This document shows positions 41,967 to 50,637 of a DNA stretch of 64,000 nt, piece after piece. Position numbers and translations under genes: made by a program. Positions within the stretch are counted from its first letter, which is position 1; each line of letters opens with the position of its first letter. Origin of the DNA: an uncultured Acidobacteriota bacterium (GTDB lineage Bacteria; Acidobacteriota; CAIWXX01); assembly GCA_903916735.1 (NCBI GenBank), contig CAIWXX010000117.1:1-64000 (forward strand), read 5' to 3'. The notes below the pieces were generated by a model that was not told the DNA's origin, did not search any database, and saw only the letters and a program-made list of their open reading frames with translations.

Positions 41967-42782
41967 ATGAGCATGAACGTGACGAGTCAGACAGATAAAT
42001 CGCGCGACGCGAAGCCGAGCACCGGAGGGCGCGACAGCGCCTGTGTCGCGTGCGGCGGCACGGGATGGCTGATCGAGACGCAGGGCACTATTGAAAAGGC
42101 CCGACGATGCGACTGCGTTTCCAGACGCATCATGGAAAAGCTCATCAGTAACGCCGGGATTCCACAGAGATACTCCGACTGCTGCATCGACACCCTGAAC
42201 GCCAAGGGCAATGATTCTCTGCGCGCCGCCAAGAAGGTGGCTCAGAAATTCATCGATGACTATCCTGCTGTGACGGCCGGGCTCCTCTTCATTGGGCCGC
42301 CAGGAGTCGGCAAGACTCATCTGGCCGTCGCAATACTCAAGGAGATTGTTCATAAGACCGGGGATACGTGCATCTTTTATGATTACAGGGATGTGCTCAA
42401 ACAGATCCAGGAGACCTATAACAAGGAATCGCAGGCATCGGAGATGGCGATTCTGGAACCGGTCCTGACGTGCCGGTTGCTGGTGCTCGATGAAATCGGC
42501 GCGCGACGCGTCACGGATTGGGCTCACGATACCATTTTCTATATTCTAAACCAGCGATACAGCAATTCCCGAATTACGATCATGACCTCCAACTTCCCCG
42601 AATCGAAGTTGTCATACGATAAAGCCATGCAGACGCATCGCGATCTGGACGAATACACCCTGGTTGACCGGATCGGGATCCGACTGGACTCACGCCTCCA
42701 CGAGATGTGCCGTTTCGTCCGGATTGAGGGTGAGGACTATAGGAAGAGAAACATTCAGGAACGCTACGGGAGTACAGGATGA
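41967..42782 (+). CDS. DnaC/IstB-type AAA+ ATPase (helicase loader-like)
   Basis: This 271-residue protein starts at an ATG without a strong ribosome site; a GTG at 41916 is in frame. Residues about 25-55 hold a putative zinc site (CVACGGTG and RRCDCVSRR). The ATPase core follows: LLFIGPPGVGKTHLAVAILK (Walker A near 110), LLVLDEIGARR (Walker B), and TSNFPES (sensor 1), with an arginine-finger candidate in VDRIGIRLDSRLHEM. This is the layout of DnaC/DnaI-type loaders. Its stop overlaps the MoxR start (ATGA). Confidence 0.8.
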   Translation: MSMNVTSQTDKSRDAKPSTGGRDSACVACGGTGWLIETQGTIEKARRCDCVSRRIMEKLISNAGIPQRYSDCCIDTLNAKGNDSLRAAKKVAQKFIDDYPAVTAGLLFIGPPGVGKTHLAVAILKEIVHKTGDTCIFYDYRDVLKQIQETYNKESQASEMAILEPVLTCRLLVLDEIGARRVTDWAHDTIFYILNQRYSNSRITIMTSNFPESKLSYDKAMQTHRDLDEYTLVDRIGIRLDSRLHEMCRFVRIEGEDYRKRNIQERYGSTG

Positions 42783-43768
42783 TCGAACTGGACCAGCAAA
42801 GAATCAACGAGCGAGTGCAGCGCGAGAGCGCTTTCATGGAATCCCTGATGCGGGAGATGCAGAAGGTGATCGTCGGTCAGTCATATCTGCTCGACCGTCT
42901 TCTCATCGGCCTTCTGGCGAATGGCCACATCCTGCTTGAAGGAGTCCCGGGTCTGGCGAAGACTCTCGCCGTCAAAACATTTGCCGACACAATCAAGACG
43001 ACGTTCAAGCGGATTCAATTCACGCCCGATCTACTCCCAGCGGATCTCATCGGAACGATGATCTACAATCCGAAGGACTCGACATTCTATGCGCGGAAGG
43101 GGCCCGTCTTCACCAACATTTTGCTGGCAGACGAAATCAACCGAGCTCCGGCCAAGGTTCAGAGCGCCCTTCTGGAAGCCATGCAGGAAAGACAGGTGAC
43201 GATCGGCGAAACCGCCTATAAGCTCGACGAGCCCTTCATGGTTCTCGCCACGGAGAACCCGATCGAACACGAAGGGACATATCCGCTGCCCGAAGCCCAG
43301 ATCGACCGCTTCATGCTGAAATTGCGGATCGATTATCCCGATAAGAAGGAAGAAAAACAGATCCTCGAACGGATGGCGCCTGGAGAAGTGATCACGGTGA
43401 ACGTCGTGGCAACGCCCGAACAAATTTTTCACGCACGCCGGGTTGTGAAGGATATTTATATCGACGAGCGCATTAAAGACTACATCATCGACATCGTCTT
43501 TGCATCGAGGTTTCCGGAACAGTATGGGCTGAATCTGAAGGGACTGATCCAGTACGGCGCTTCACCGCGCGCGTCGATTTTCATCACACAGGCGGCAAAG
43601 GCCCACGCATTCGTCCGGCAACGAGGCTACGTGACACCTGATGATGTCAAGTCGATCGGTTACGACATCCTCCGACACCGCATCATTCTCTCGTATGAAG
43701 CCGAAGCAGAGGAAATCACGACCGAGGATGTCGTGCGGAAAATTTTTGACAAGATTCCAGTGCCTTAG
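42779..43768 (+). CDS. MoxR-family AAA+ ATPase
   Basis: This 329-residue protein has the MoxR features QKVIVGQSYLLDRLLIGLLA, GHILLEGVPGLAKTLAVKTF (Walker A near residue 52), FTPDLLPADLIGTMIY, ILLADEINRAPAKVQSALLE (Walker B) and EMQERQVTIGE-type insert, ATENPIEHEGTYPLPEAQID and FASRFPEQYGLNLKG. MoxR proteins act as chaperones that insert metals or mature complexes, usually encoded with VWA and DUF58 proteins. None follows here. It is coupled to the DnaC-like ATPase gene by ATGA, which is an unusual pairing. Confidence 0.85.
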   Translation: MIELDQQRINERVQRESAFMESLMREMQKVIVGQSYLLDRLLIGLLANGHILLEGVPGLAKTLAVKTFADTIKTTFKRIQFTPDLLPADLIGTMIYNPKDSTFYARKGPVFTNILLADEINRAPAKVQSALLEAMQERQVTIGETAYKLDEPFMVLATENPIEHEGTYPLPEAQIDRFMLKLRIDYPDKKEEKQILERMAPGEVITVNVVATPEQIFHARRVVKDIYIDERIKDYIIDIVFASRFPEQYGLNLKGLIQYGASPRASIFITQAAKAHAFVRQRGYVTPDDVKSIGYDILRHRIILSYEAEAEEITTEDVVRKIFDKIPVP

Positions 43769-43801
43769 TGTCCAAACGGCGAAATATTGACGGGAAATGG
43801 C

Positions 43802-43912
43802 AAGATCTTCGGAACATGCAAGATCCCATCCGAACCTCTTAGGAATGCAGGAAGTAAGGAAACCAGGAACGAACCGACCATCGCCAGCACACCACCTTCC
43901 GTTCCTGGCCCC
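43802..43912. repeat. Palindromic intergenic repeat, copy B
   Basis: The left arm CCTCTTAGGAATGCAGGAAG (43835-43854) and the left flank AAGATCTTCGGAACATGCAA are nearly identical to copy A. The right arm is degenerate or truncated around GTTCCTGGCC. It starts 33 bases after the MoxR-gene stop. The remaining 250 bases up to the regulator gene hold no feature I can support. Confidence 0.65.
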
Positions 43913-44165
43913 TATTTCACGGCATCGAGCATTTCAGCGAGACCTGGGACTGATTGATATCAACGGCGGCGCCGTCGATAACTATCGATGGACATCGACA
44001 TCTCGACCGGCATTGAAACCGCTATCCTTGATAGGCGCGAGTCTGAATCGTGAGCTCTTGATCAACAGACCCTCGAACAGCCATGCCGGCACTTAAATCC
44101 GCGACCGCAATAAAGGGGGTATTGACCTTCAAGCGACGTTATCCTGACGACGCGATTGTGGGCTC

Positions 44166-44879
44166 CTACCTCTGCGACTCGTCGCCGTTTTGGGCCCCCT
44201 GGAGAATCAACTCGCTGACCGGCAGCGCGTTGCGCTGATCCGCCGGGACTTCATCGATCAGATCCGAGATGACGAATGTGGCATCTTCCCAGAGAAGGAT
44301 GCTGTAAAACCGCCTCGGGTTGAAAACACCGTTGATGCTGGTTCCCTCAAGAGCACCTTCCCGCAAATAGATTTTCCCAACATCGGCACCCCGCCGGATT
44401 GTGATCAGGGCGCTGCGCCGGTTCATCTCCATGATCTGTACGATGTCGATCAGGCTAAGATGCCCGACTTTCCCAAAGATGCCGGCCAATGGAAAGTCAC
44501 TATCTCTGCGACGCTGTCTATCGAGGCATTTATCAATGCGGGCCACCATCTCGTCGCAATGAAAAGGTTTTGAAATAAAGTCATCGGCGCCCAGCCGGAG
44601 TCCGCGAACGCGTTCAGGAGCGGCGCTGATAGATGTCAAGAAAATAAATGGGATCGTGGCGGTTCCGGGCTGTAATCGGATTCGGCGGAACAATTCCCAG
44701 CCATCCATCTCACTCATCCGAATATCCGAGACGATCAGATCCGGTAGACTGCTTGTCGTCATCTCCAAGGCCTGCTGACCCGTCGATGCTGCCAGAACGT
44801 CGTGCCCAGAACGGCGCAGAAGAAGGCTCACAAAATCCCTCACCCCGGGGTCATCATCAACAATGAGTATTTTGGCCAC
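44166..44879 (-). CDS. Response regulator with REC and DUF4388 (PATAN-like) domain
   Basis: This 237-residue protein has a receiver domain at residues 1-120: ILIVDDDPGVRDFVSLLLRR, phosphate site D in LIVSDIRMSEMDGWELF, T in IFLTSISA, and K in FISKPFHCDE. Residues about 130-225 are a DUF4388/PATAN domain (LAGIFGKVGHLSLIDIVQIM, then LEMNRRSALITIRRG-like and KIYLREGALEGTSINGVF). Such proteins transmit signals by protein contacts, often in motility or surface behaviour. The gene stands alone; the cognate kinase is not in the window. Confidence 0.85.
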   Translation of the reverse strand: MAKILIVDDDPGVRDFVSLLLRRSGHDVLAASTGQQALEMTTSSLPDLIVSDIRMSEMDGWELFRRIRLQPGTATIPFIFLTSISAAPERVRGLRLGADDFISKPFHCDEMVARIDKCLDRQRRRDSDFPLAGIFGKVGHLSLIDIVQIMEMNRRSALITIRRGADVGKIYLREGALEGTSINGVFNPRRFYSILLWEDATFVISDLIDEVPADQRNALPVSELILQGAQNGDESQR

Positions 44880-45030
44880 TTTTAATAATGATGGACATCA
44901 ACGTTCGAACGAGTCTTGATTGATGCCATTTTTTCCTCGACACAATATTTTGACAGAGGTGTTTTTCCTTCATGCGAATGAAGTCACTTCATTTTTGCCG
45001 TATGCCCTTCCAATTCCGAATCACCGATTT

Positions 45031-46524
45031 TCAGCGTGCGACCGGCTCGCCTGCTTTAGGAAACAACTTTCTGAGAGTCTGCTCATCCGGTGGCGGAGTC
45101 AGATAAGAAACGACAACCAGAGCGGTAATGGAGACAATCAGGCCCGGATAGATGCTCGGAATGCCCCAAGGGTCTCCGCTCAGGAGAACTGATGGGAACA
45201 CGTTGGGAATGATGAGATCAAACACCAAAGCCGTGAGCGCTCCCGAGACGATGCTGGCCAGACCCCCGGCCTTTGTGGCTCGTTTCCAGGCAAGTGCTGC
45301 AAACAACGCCGGCGTGATGGCAACACCATAGAGAGTGTATGCAAAGTAGGCATACTTTAAAACCGAGATGTTCGAATGGAGCACCGTCGGAATGAAAATC
45401 AATAGGAACGCGCAGACTCCGATGATGACGATGAAAACCTTTTGAAGGGCGACCATTTTTTTCTGCTCAGCATTCGGATTGATAAAGCGCTGATAGATGT
45501 CTCGCATGATATTGGTCGATGGACTCAGCAGGTAGTTCATCCCTGTCGAGAGAACCACAACGCATGCCGCGGCCATGAGCAGGAGGCCGATTGGAGCGGG
45601 TACCATATGCCGCGCTGCTTGTAGAACAACCGACGCCGGATCGACTCCACCATGAACCGAAAAATAGGCGGCTCCATACACGGCGATGACGACGACCACT
45701 GCTTCCACGACGATTGTTCCAATGATCCACAACACCACGGCTCGCTTGGCTTCGCGCGGACTTCTGGCGCTATAGAATTTTTGGTACATGCTCTGGACCC
45801 CGAGCAGAAGGAACATCGTGGCCAGGCAGTAGCTGATCGCTTTCAGCGCCGGGTATTGGCCGAAATCTGGCGAGAAAACCGCCATGTAGCTGGGCGGCAA
45901 GTCACGAGCCACCGCTCCCCAACCTCCAGCCGTCATGATGACAAACGGGACTGATGTGATGCATGCCAGAACGATGATGATTCCATTCGGCAGATCCGTG
46001 TGGGCAACGGCCACCATACCCCCCAGCGAGACGAATAGGATGACGAAAACAGCAGCGATGAGTTGACCTTGAGCGACGCTGATCGATCCATCCGTGATCA
46101 CATTGAGAATATATCCACCGGCCCGAAACTGATAGGAGACGATGGTGGTAAATGCGATGATCAAGACGATCGCGCCGAAGAGTCGGGCGAACTTGCCATA
46201 TCGCTCTTCGAGAATATCCCCGATTGTGTATTGGCCGAAAGTCCGGATTTTCCCGGCGAGAAAATAAATGATGGCGATGCCGACCCATGCGCCGGCAGGA
46301 AGCCACATTGAGCTCCAGCCGGCTCTGTATGCATACTCGGCGCCGGCGATGAATGTGCCGGAACCGATCCAGGTGCAAATGAGTGTGAAGACCATCTTGG
46401 TCAGACTGAGGCTGCGTCCTGCGACCATCATGTCGTCCTGGTTCTTTATTTTTTTCGATTTGATGAAATTGAAAACCGCGAGGACAACCAGATACAGCAG
46501 GATGATCAGTAGATAAATAGACAT
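45031..46524 (-). CDS. Sodium:solute symporter (SSS family)
   Basis: This 497-residue integral membrane protein has about 13 transmembrane helices. SSS features include the N-terminal VAGRSLSLTKMVFTLICTWI and GSGTFIAGAEYAYRAGWSSM, then IGDILEERYGKFARLFGAIV, and the central VQSMYQKFYSARSPREAKRA. The family couples Na+ entry to uptake of sugars, amino acids, carboxylates or choline-like compounds. No enzyme gene is adjacent to hint at the substrate. It begins at the ATG 660 bases from the divergently transcribed aminotransferase. Confidence 0.85.
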   Translation of the reverse strand: MSIYLLIILLYLVVLAVFNFIKSKKIKNQDDMMVAGRSLSLTKMVFTLICTWIGSGTFIAGAEYAYRAGWSSMWLPAGAWVGIAIIYFLAGKIRTFGQYTIGDILEERYGKFARLFGAIVLIIAFTTIVSYQFRAGGYILNVITDGSISVAQGQLIAAVFVILFVSLGGMVAVAHTDLPNGIIIVLACITSVPFVIMTAGGWGAVARDLPPSYMAVFSPDFGQYPALKAISYCLATMFLLLGVQSMYQKFYSARSPREAKRAVVLWIIGTIVVEAVVVVIAVYGAAYFSVHGGVDPASVVLQAARHMVPAPIGLLLMAAACVVVLSTGMNYLLSPSTNIMRDIYQRFINPNAEQKKMVALQKVFIVIIGVCAFLLIFIPTVLHSNISVLKYAYFAYTLYGVAITPALFAALAWKRATKAGGLASIVSGALTALVFDLIIPNVFPSVLLSGDPWGIPSIYPGLIVSITALVVVSYLTPPPDEQTLRKLFPKAGEPVAR

Positions 46525-47184
46525 AATTCATCTCCTGGAATAAGGTTCGTATCGATCGCCGGCCCTGGCGCACATCGCCATGCGCCGTACATGAAGGAAG
46601 TGTCACAGCATCTGTTACTGCTTCCCACCACCCCGCGCTAGGGTACCATCATCATCTGTGGACAGCAAGATAACGATTCAGTCATTGTCACATTGGGGTA
46701 TCGACATTGTCGATCGATCATATTCGGCGTTTCCTATGTCGACGATCGGTGTTCAAGAGAGCCATTTCACACGCTCACGTGCGAGCCCGGCAGAATCCGG
46801 CCTGTTTGAGTTGAGGCGCCACCATTCTCAATTCCATGGCGACCACGCAGGAAATAGCGTACGGTGGATCGGAAGAGTGTATTTATTCCGAGGAAATGGA
46901 TGAGTTGCCGCATGTCGGCTGACAATCACTGATTTGATCATGTTGGTGTTCCTGGTTTTCAATCCGAATCGTCGACAGGTAACTCAGGTCGTCTCATTTT
47001 GGAGAACGTATCAGGGGGGGAGCTCGGCACTGACAAACAAGCATCTGTTGACAGCACCTCTGCCCTGGATGTTATTCTTACCCGAAATGTCGAAGAAGAT
47101 TGTGTTGCCACTGAATTTTGGACAATGGGTTTCGAATCGCAGCCGGTCGACAAAATCAGATTCGTTGGAGGTATCAAAGAATTC
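46525..47184. other. Long divergent intergenic region
   Basis: A 660-base gap between the divergent symporter and aminotransferase genes. It has in-frame open sequence upstream of the aminotransferase from 46999 but that stretch (cysteine-poor, serine- and threonine-rich) looks non-coding. No repeat, RNA motif or gene remnant was recognised. It must hold the promoters of both genes. Confidence 0.4.
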
Positions 47185-48402
47185 ATGAAACTCAGTGAAT
47201 TGGCGAAATCAATTACCCCATCGCCAACCTTGGCGCTTAACGAAGAGGCCAGGGTTATGAAGGAAAAGGGCGAGCCAGTTGTGCACCTCGGCGCCGGAGA
47301 ACCGAAAAACAAGGCGCCGGCATCCGCAATCGAAAAGGCCTCAGCCAAGCTCGCCAGCGGGGACATCAAGTATTCATCCACCGACGGCACCCCATCGCTG
47401 AAGAAAGCAATCATCTCCTATACGGAACAGTTCTACAATCGCCAGGTCAGCCCCGGAAACGTCATCGTCTCCAACGGCGCCAAGCATTCCCTGTACAACG
47501 TCCTTTATGCGCTGCTGAATCCACAAGACGAAGTGATCGTCCTGGCGCCTTACTGGGTGAGCTATCCCGAAATGATCCGGATGCTTTATGGCGTTCCCGT
47601 CATCGTGACACCTGCGGGTGGGGGCTTCTACCCGTCGATGAAAGATATTGAACCCGCTATCACTCCGAAAACCAAAGCCATCATCGTCAACAGCCCGAAC
47701 AACCCATCGGGCGTCATGTATCCGGCAGATTTCATCGCCCAGATCGTCGACTTCTGTGAGAAAAAGGACATTTTTCTGATCATGGATGACATCTACCATC
47801 GACTCATCTTCGATGGGAGGAAGCCGATCTCTCCATTCTCCTTCACAAAGAAGGACACGGAATCCACCAGGATCATCGCCATTAACGGGATTTCAAAGCT
47901 CTATGGCATGACCGGATTCCGTATCGGATGGGCCATCGCCCCTCGGGAAATCGTTGACATCATGACCAATGTTCAAGGGCAAACCGTCACATGCGCGTCG
48001 ATCCTACTCCAGGTCGGTGCAGAAGGAGCGCTGACAGGGCCTCAGAGCGATGTCGAAACACTCCGTCAGACGCTCGAAAACAATCGCAATGTCATGATGC
48101 AGGAACTGGCTGCCTTCAAGGGAATCACCGTCACAAAGCCGGATGGAACCTATTATTGCCTGCCTGATTTCCGCTCCTATGGCGCAGACTCCATGGAATT
48201 GTGCCGATTCCTCCTGAAAAAAGCCCTCGTCATCACCGTCCCAGGGAAGGAATTCGGGATGGATGGGCATTTACGCCTCAGCTATGCAACTACGGTCGAG
48301 GACATTACTGAAGGTGTGGCACGCATCCGGTGGGCACTCGACCCTACTTCACCTAAAGAGATCGTCATTGGCGGGAAGACGCTCATTCGGGACTGGAAAT
48401 AA
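47185..48402 (+). CDS. PLP-dependent class I aminotransferase
   Basis: This 405-residue protein starts at MKLSELAKSITPSPTLALNE, the usual class I start; an open frame continues upstream. Family motifs are VVHLGAGEPKNKAPA, YSSTDGTPSLKKAII, IIVNSPNNPSGVMYPADF, LIMDDIYHRLIFDG with the pyridoxal-binding aspartate and tyrosine, and the Schiff-base lysine in IAINGISKLYGMTGFRIGWA near residue 238. It is an aspartate/alanine/aromatic-type aminotransferase. The next gene is glutamine synthetase, 109 bases away in the same direction, suggesting nitrogen metabolism. Exact substrate not predictable. Confidence 0.9.
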   Translation: MKLSELAKSITPSPTLALNEEARVMKEKGEPVVHLGAGEPKNKAPASAIEKASAKLASGDIKYSSTDGTPSLKKAIISYTEQFYNRQVSPGNVIVSNGAKHSLYNVLYALLNPQDEVIVLAPYWVSYPEMIRMLYGVPVIVTPAGGGFYPSMKDIEPAITPKTKAIIVNSPNNPSGVMYPADFIAQIVDFCEKKDIFLIMDDIYHRLIFDGRKPISPFSFTKKDTESTRIIAINGISKLYGMTGFRIGWAIAPREIVDIMTNVQGQTVTCASILLQVGAEGALTGPQSDVETLRQTLENNRNVMMQELAAFKGITVTKPDGTYYCLPDFRSYGADSMELCRFLLKKALVITVPGKEFGMDGHLRLSYATTVEDITEGVARIRWALDPTSPKEIVIGGKTLIRDWK

Positions 48403-48456
48403 TTCATCAACCGCGGGAGATTGAACCGATCAGGCGCATGATTCCAATTTCAACGC

Positions 48457-48488
48457 GAGCCGCTTGACGCGATGCGTCAGTGCGGCTC
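48457..48488 (+). promoter_or_regulatory. Perfect two-part hairpin in the glnA leader
   Basis: GAGCCGC (48457-48463) pairs with GCGGCTC (48482-48488), and inside it GACGC (48466-48470) pairs with GCGTC (48474-48478), leaving a three-base loop. It ends 14 bases before the ggaggggg ribosome site and 24 bases before the ATG. No T-run follows, so it is more likely a translational or transcript-stability element than a terminator. It could also be an operator. Confidence 0.5.
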
Positions 48489-48511
48489 CGTACAGGCAGC
48501 CGGAGGGGGCT

Positions 48512-49930
48512 ATGTTTTCAGATTTTATTGAAGCACAGGAATTCGTCGAAAAGCGCGGATTCAAGATGATCGACTTGAAATTCTCCGACCTGAATGGGCG
48601 ATGGCACCACGTGACGCTGCCTGCCAGTCAGTTCAACGATCACCTCATGCGTGACGGCGTCGGGTTCGATGGATCGTCAGTGGGGCTGCGGTCCGTCAAG
48701 GCGGGCGACATGATCCTGCTGCCGGATCTGTCGACGGGGTTTCCGGATCCGTTCTGGGAGATGCCGACCTTGAGTTTCATCTGTTCGGCGTTCGAGGCCG
48801 ATACGAAGCTCCCCTTTCCTCGCGATCCTCGAAATATCTCCCAGCGGGCGGAGAACTATATGCGCGAGTTGGGGATTGCCGATCGAAGTCTCTGGGGGCC
48901 CGAATACGAATTTTACATTTTCGACAGCGTCGCCTTCGAAGCCGATGTCAACACGGCATCCTATCGGGTCGATAGTCGCGAAGCCGACTGGCAAAGCGCT
49001 CGCGGCGGGCATGGCCATCTTGTTCCTCGCCATGGCGGCTATCATGTCATCCCACCAAAGGATCAGCTCTACAACCTCCGCAGTGAGATGTCCCTTCTTC
49101 TGGAAGAGCTGGGGATCGAGGTCAAATATCATCATCACGAAGTGGGTGGCCCGGGGCAGTGCGAAATTGAGGTACCAATGATGGGGCTTGTCCGGAGCGG
49201 TGATGCGACTCAGATAGTCAAATATGTCACCAAAATGGTCGCGCACCGGCACGGCCAGACAGCCACCTTCATGCCGAAACCTCTCTATGGTGAAGCCGGC
49301 AACGGAATGCACTTCCATCAAAACCTTTGGAAGGACGACCAGAACATTTTTTACGATGCTGATGGATACGGTAAGCTGAGTGACGTTGCGCGGTGGTATA
49401 TCGGCGGATTGTTGCTGCACGGAGCAGCTGTGCTGGCTTTCACCAATCCGTCGACAAATTCCTTCGGCCGCCTCGTCCCTGGCTTCGAAGCCCCGATCAA
49501 TGCTTTCTTCAGCCTTGGTAACCGCAGCGCTGCGATCCGTGTGCCGAAATATGCAGATCAACCAGACACGGCGCGATTTGAATTCCGTCCACCCGATGCC
49601 ACCTGCAATATCTACCTAGCGCTGGCCGTTCAGCTCATGGCGGGCCTCGATGGCATCAAGCGCCGTCTGGATCCAACCGCTCTCGGATTCGGCCCGATCG
49701 ACGCCAACATTTTCACCTGGACTGAAGAACAGAGGAAGACGATAAAGCCGTTGCCGACTTCACTGCGCGAGGCTCTGGACGCACTCGAACGCGATCAGGA
49801 ATTTCTTCTCGAAGGCGGCGTCTTCGATGATGGGCAGATTGCCGAATGGATCAAGGTGAAGCGAGAGGAGTATTGCAGCGTCCGCAACCGGCCGCATCCA
49901 TATGAGATGGCTTTATACTTTGATGTATAA
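48512..49930 (+). CDS. glnA: Glutamine synthetase (type I)
   Basis: This 472-residue protein starts after cggagggggc. GS-I signatures appear in order: FSDLNGRWHHVTLPASQF, VGFDGSSVGLRSVKAGDM, WGPEYEFYIFDSV, HHHEVGGPGQCEIE, KPLYGEAGNGMHFHQNLW, NRSAAIRVPKYADQPDTARF and EFRPPDATCNIYLA. The region usually holding the adenylylated tyrosine reads EEQRKTIKPLPTSL, without tyrosine, so control by adenylylation is unlikely. It makes glutamine from glutamate, ammonia and ATP. A terminator lies 110 bases downstream. A hairpin in its leader may regulate it. Confidence 0.95.
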   Translation: MFSDFIEAQEFVEKRGFKMIDLKFSDLNGRWHHVTLPASQFNDHLMRDGVGFDGSSVGLRSVKAGDMILLPDLSTGFPDPFWEMPTLSFICSAFEADTKLPFPRDPRNISQRAENYMRELGIADRSLWGPEYEFYIFDSVAFEADVNTASYRVDSREADWQSARGGHGHLVPRHGGYHVIPPKDQLYNLRSEMSLLLEELGIEVKYHHHEVGGPGQCEIEVPMMGLVRSGDATQIVKYVTKMVAHRHGQTATFMPKPLYGEAGNGMHFHQNLWKDDQNIFYDADGYGKLSDVARWYIGGLLLHGAAVLAFTNPSTNSFGRLVPGFEAPINAFFSLGNRSAAIRVPKYADQPDTARFEFRPPDATCNIYLALAVQLMAGLDGIKRRLDPTALGFGPIDANIFTWTEEQRKTIKPLPTSLREALDALERDQEFLLEGGVFDDGQIAEWIKVKREEYCSVRNRPHPYEMALYFDV

Positions 49931-50040
49931 TCCCTGGTTTCGTGGATAGACTCCAACCCACGACATCGCGAACGTCGACATTTTCATCGACATCACCCTG
50001 CCGCGCAAACGTGGACGAATCGACAACGTATCCAGATTCT

Positions 50041-50072
50041 CCATCGGCAACCGATGGCCTTGTATTTTTTTT
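50041..50072 (+). terminator. Rho-independent terminator after glnA
   Basis: CCATCGG (50041-50047) pairs with CCGATGG (50051-50057) across CAA, and an eight-base T-run starts at about 50064. It lies 110 bases after the glnA stop, in the right orientation to end that transcript. Confidence 0.85.
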
Positions 50073-50109
50073 GAATGCATCCGCGGCTCTTCCCGCGCTC
50101 CGTCAAAGG

Positions 50110-50619
50110 CTAGAGCTCGGTCTTTTTCACCCTCTGTCGCACATACTCTTCCAGGCCGCCGACCTGCATGAGCGTTTTCATGAAATCGGGGTATGGGACC
50201 GAATGGAAATTGCGCATTTTCGTAATGTCTCGCACCAGGCCCTTATCCAGATCGACTTCGATAATCGCTCCTTCGGCGATTCCCGGGAAGACGCCGGCTG
50301 CTTCAATGAGAGGGAAAGCGATATTCATGGCATTACGATAAAAAATCCGTGAAAAGGACTCGGCGACAATCGCCGCCAACCCGCTCAACTTGACCGCAAT
50401 CGCCGCGATTTCTCGAGAGCCGCCGCATCCAAAGTTCGCTCCGGCGACGATGATATCGCCCTTCTTCATACGCGACATAAACAGCGGATCGATGCCCTCG
50501 AAAACATGCGGAACAAGATCTTCCGGCTTGGTTAATGTGGAATATCGTGCCGGCAGAATTTGCTCGGTGCTGATATTCGGGCCGAGCTTCAACGCGCGCC
50601 CGCGGAACCTGCTTTCCAT
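50110..50619 (-). CDS. leuD: 3-Isopropylmalate dehydratase small subunit (LeuD-type)
   Basis: This 169-residue protein is of the short (archaeal/hybrid HACN-type) small-subunit kind. It has GRALKLGPNISTEQILPARY near the start and GANFGCGGSREIAAIAVKLS near residue 60, the swivelling-domain signature. It pairs with the large subunit encoded 18 bases upstream to isomerise 2-isopropylmalate in leucine synthesis, or a related 2-alkylmalate. No leuA or leuB is present in the window, so other substrates (citramalate or homocitrate) remain possible. Convergent with glnA. Confidence 0.85.
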   Translation of the reverse strand: MESRFRGRALKLGPNISTEQILPARYSTLTKPEDLVPHVFEGIDPLFMSRMKKGDIIVAGANFGCGGSREIAAIAVKLSGLAAIVAESFSRIFYRNAMNIAFPLIEAAGVFPGIAEGAIIEVDLDKGLVRDITKMRNFHSVPYPDFMKTLMQVGGLEEYVRQRVKKTEL

Positions 50620-50637
50620 TTCGACTCCAGCATCTCC

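Noticed and set aside
44930-45010. Hairpin CTTCAT-GCGA-ATGAAG as terminator of the symporter gene
   Set aside because: The T-run follows on the plus strand, while both flanking genes are on the minus strand, so orientation is wrong.
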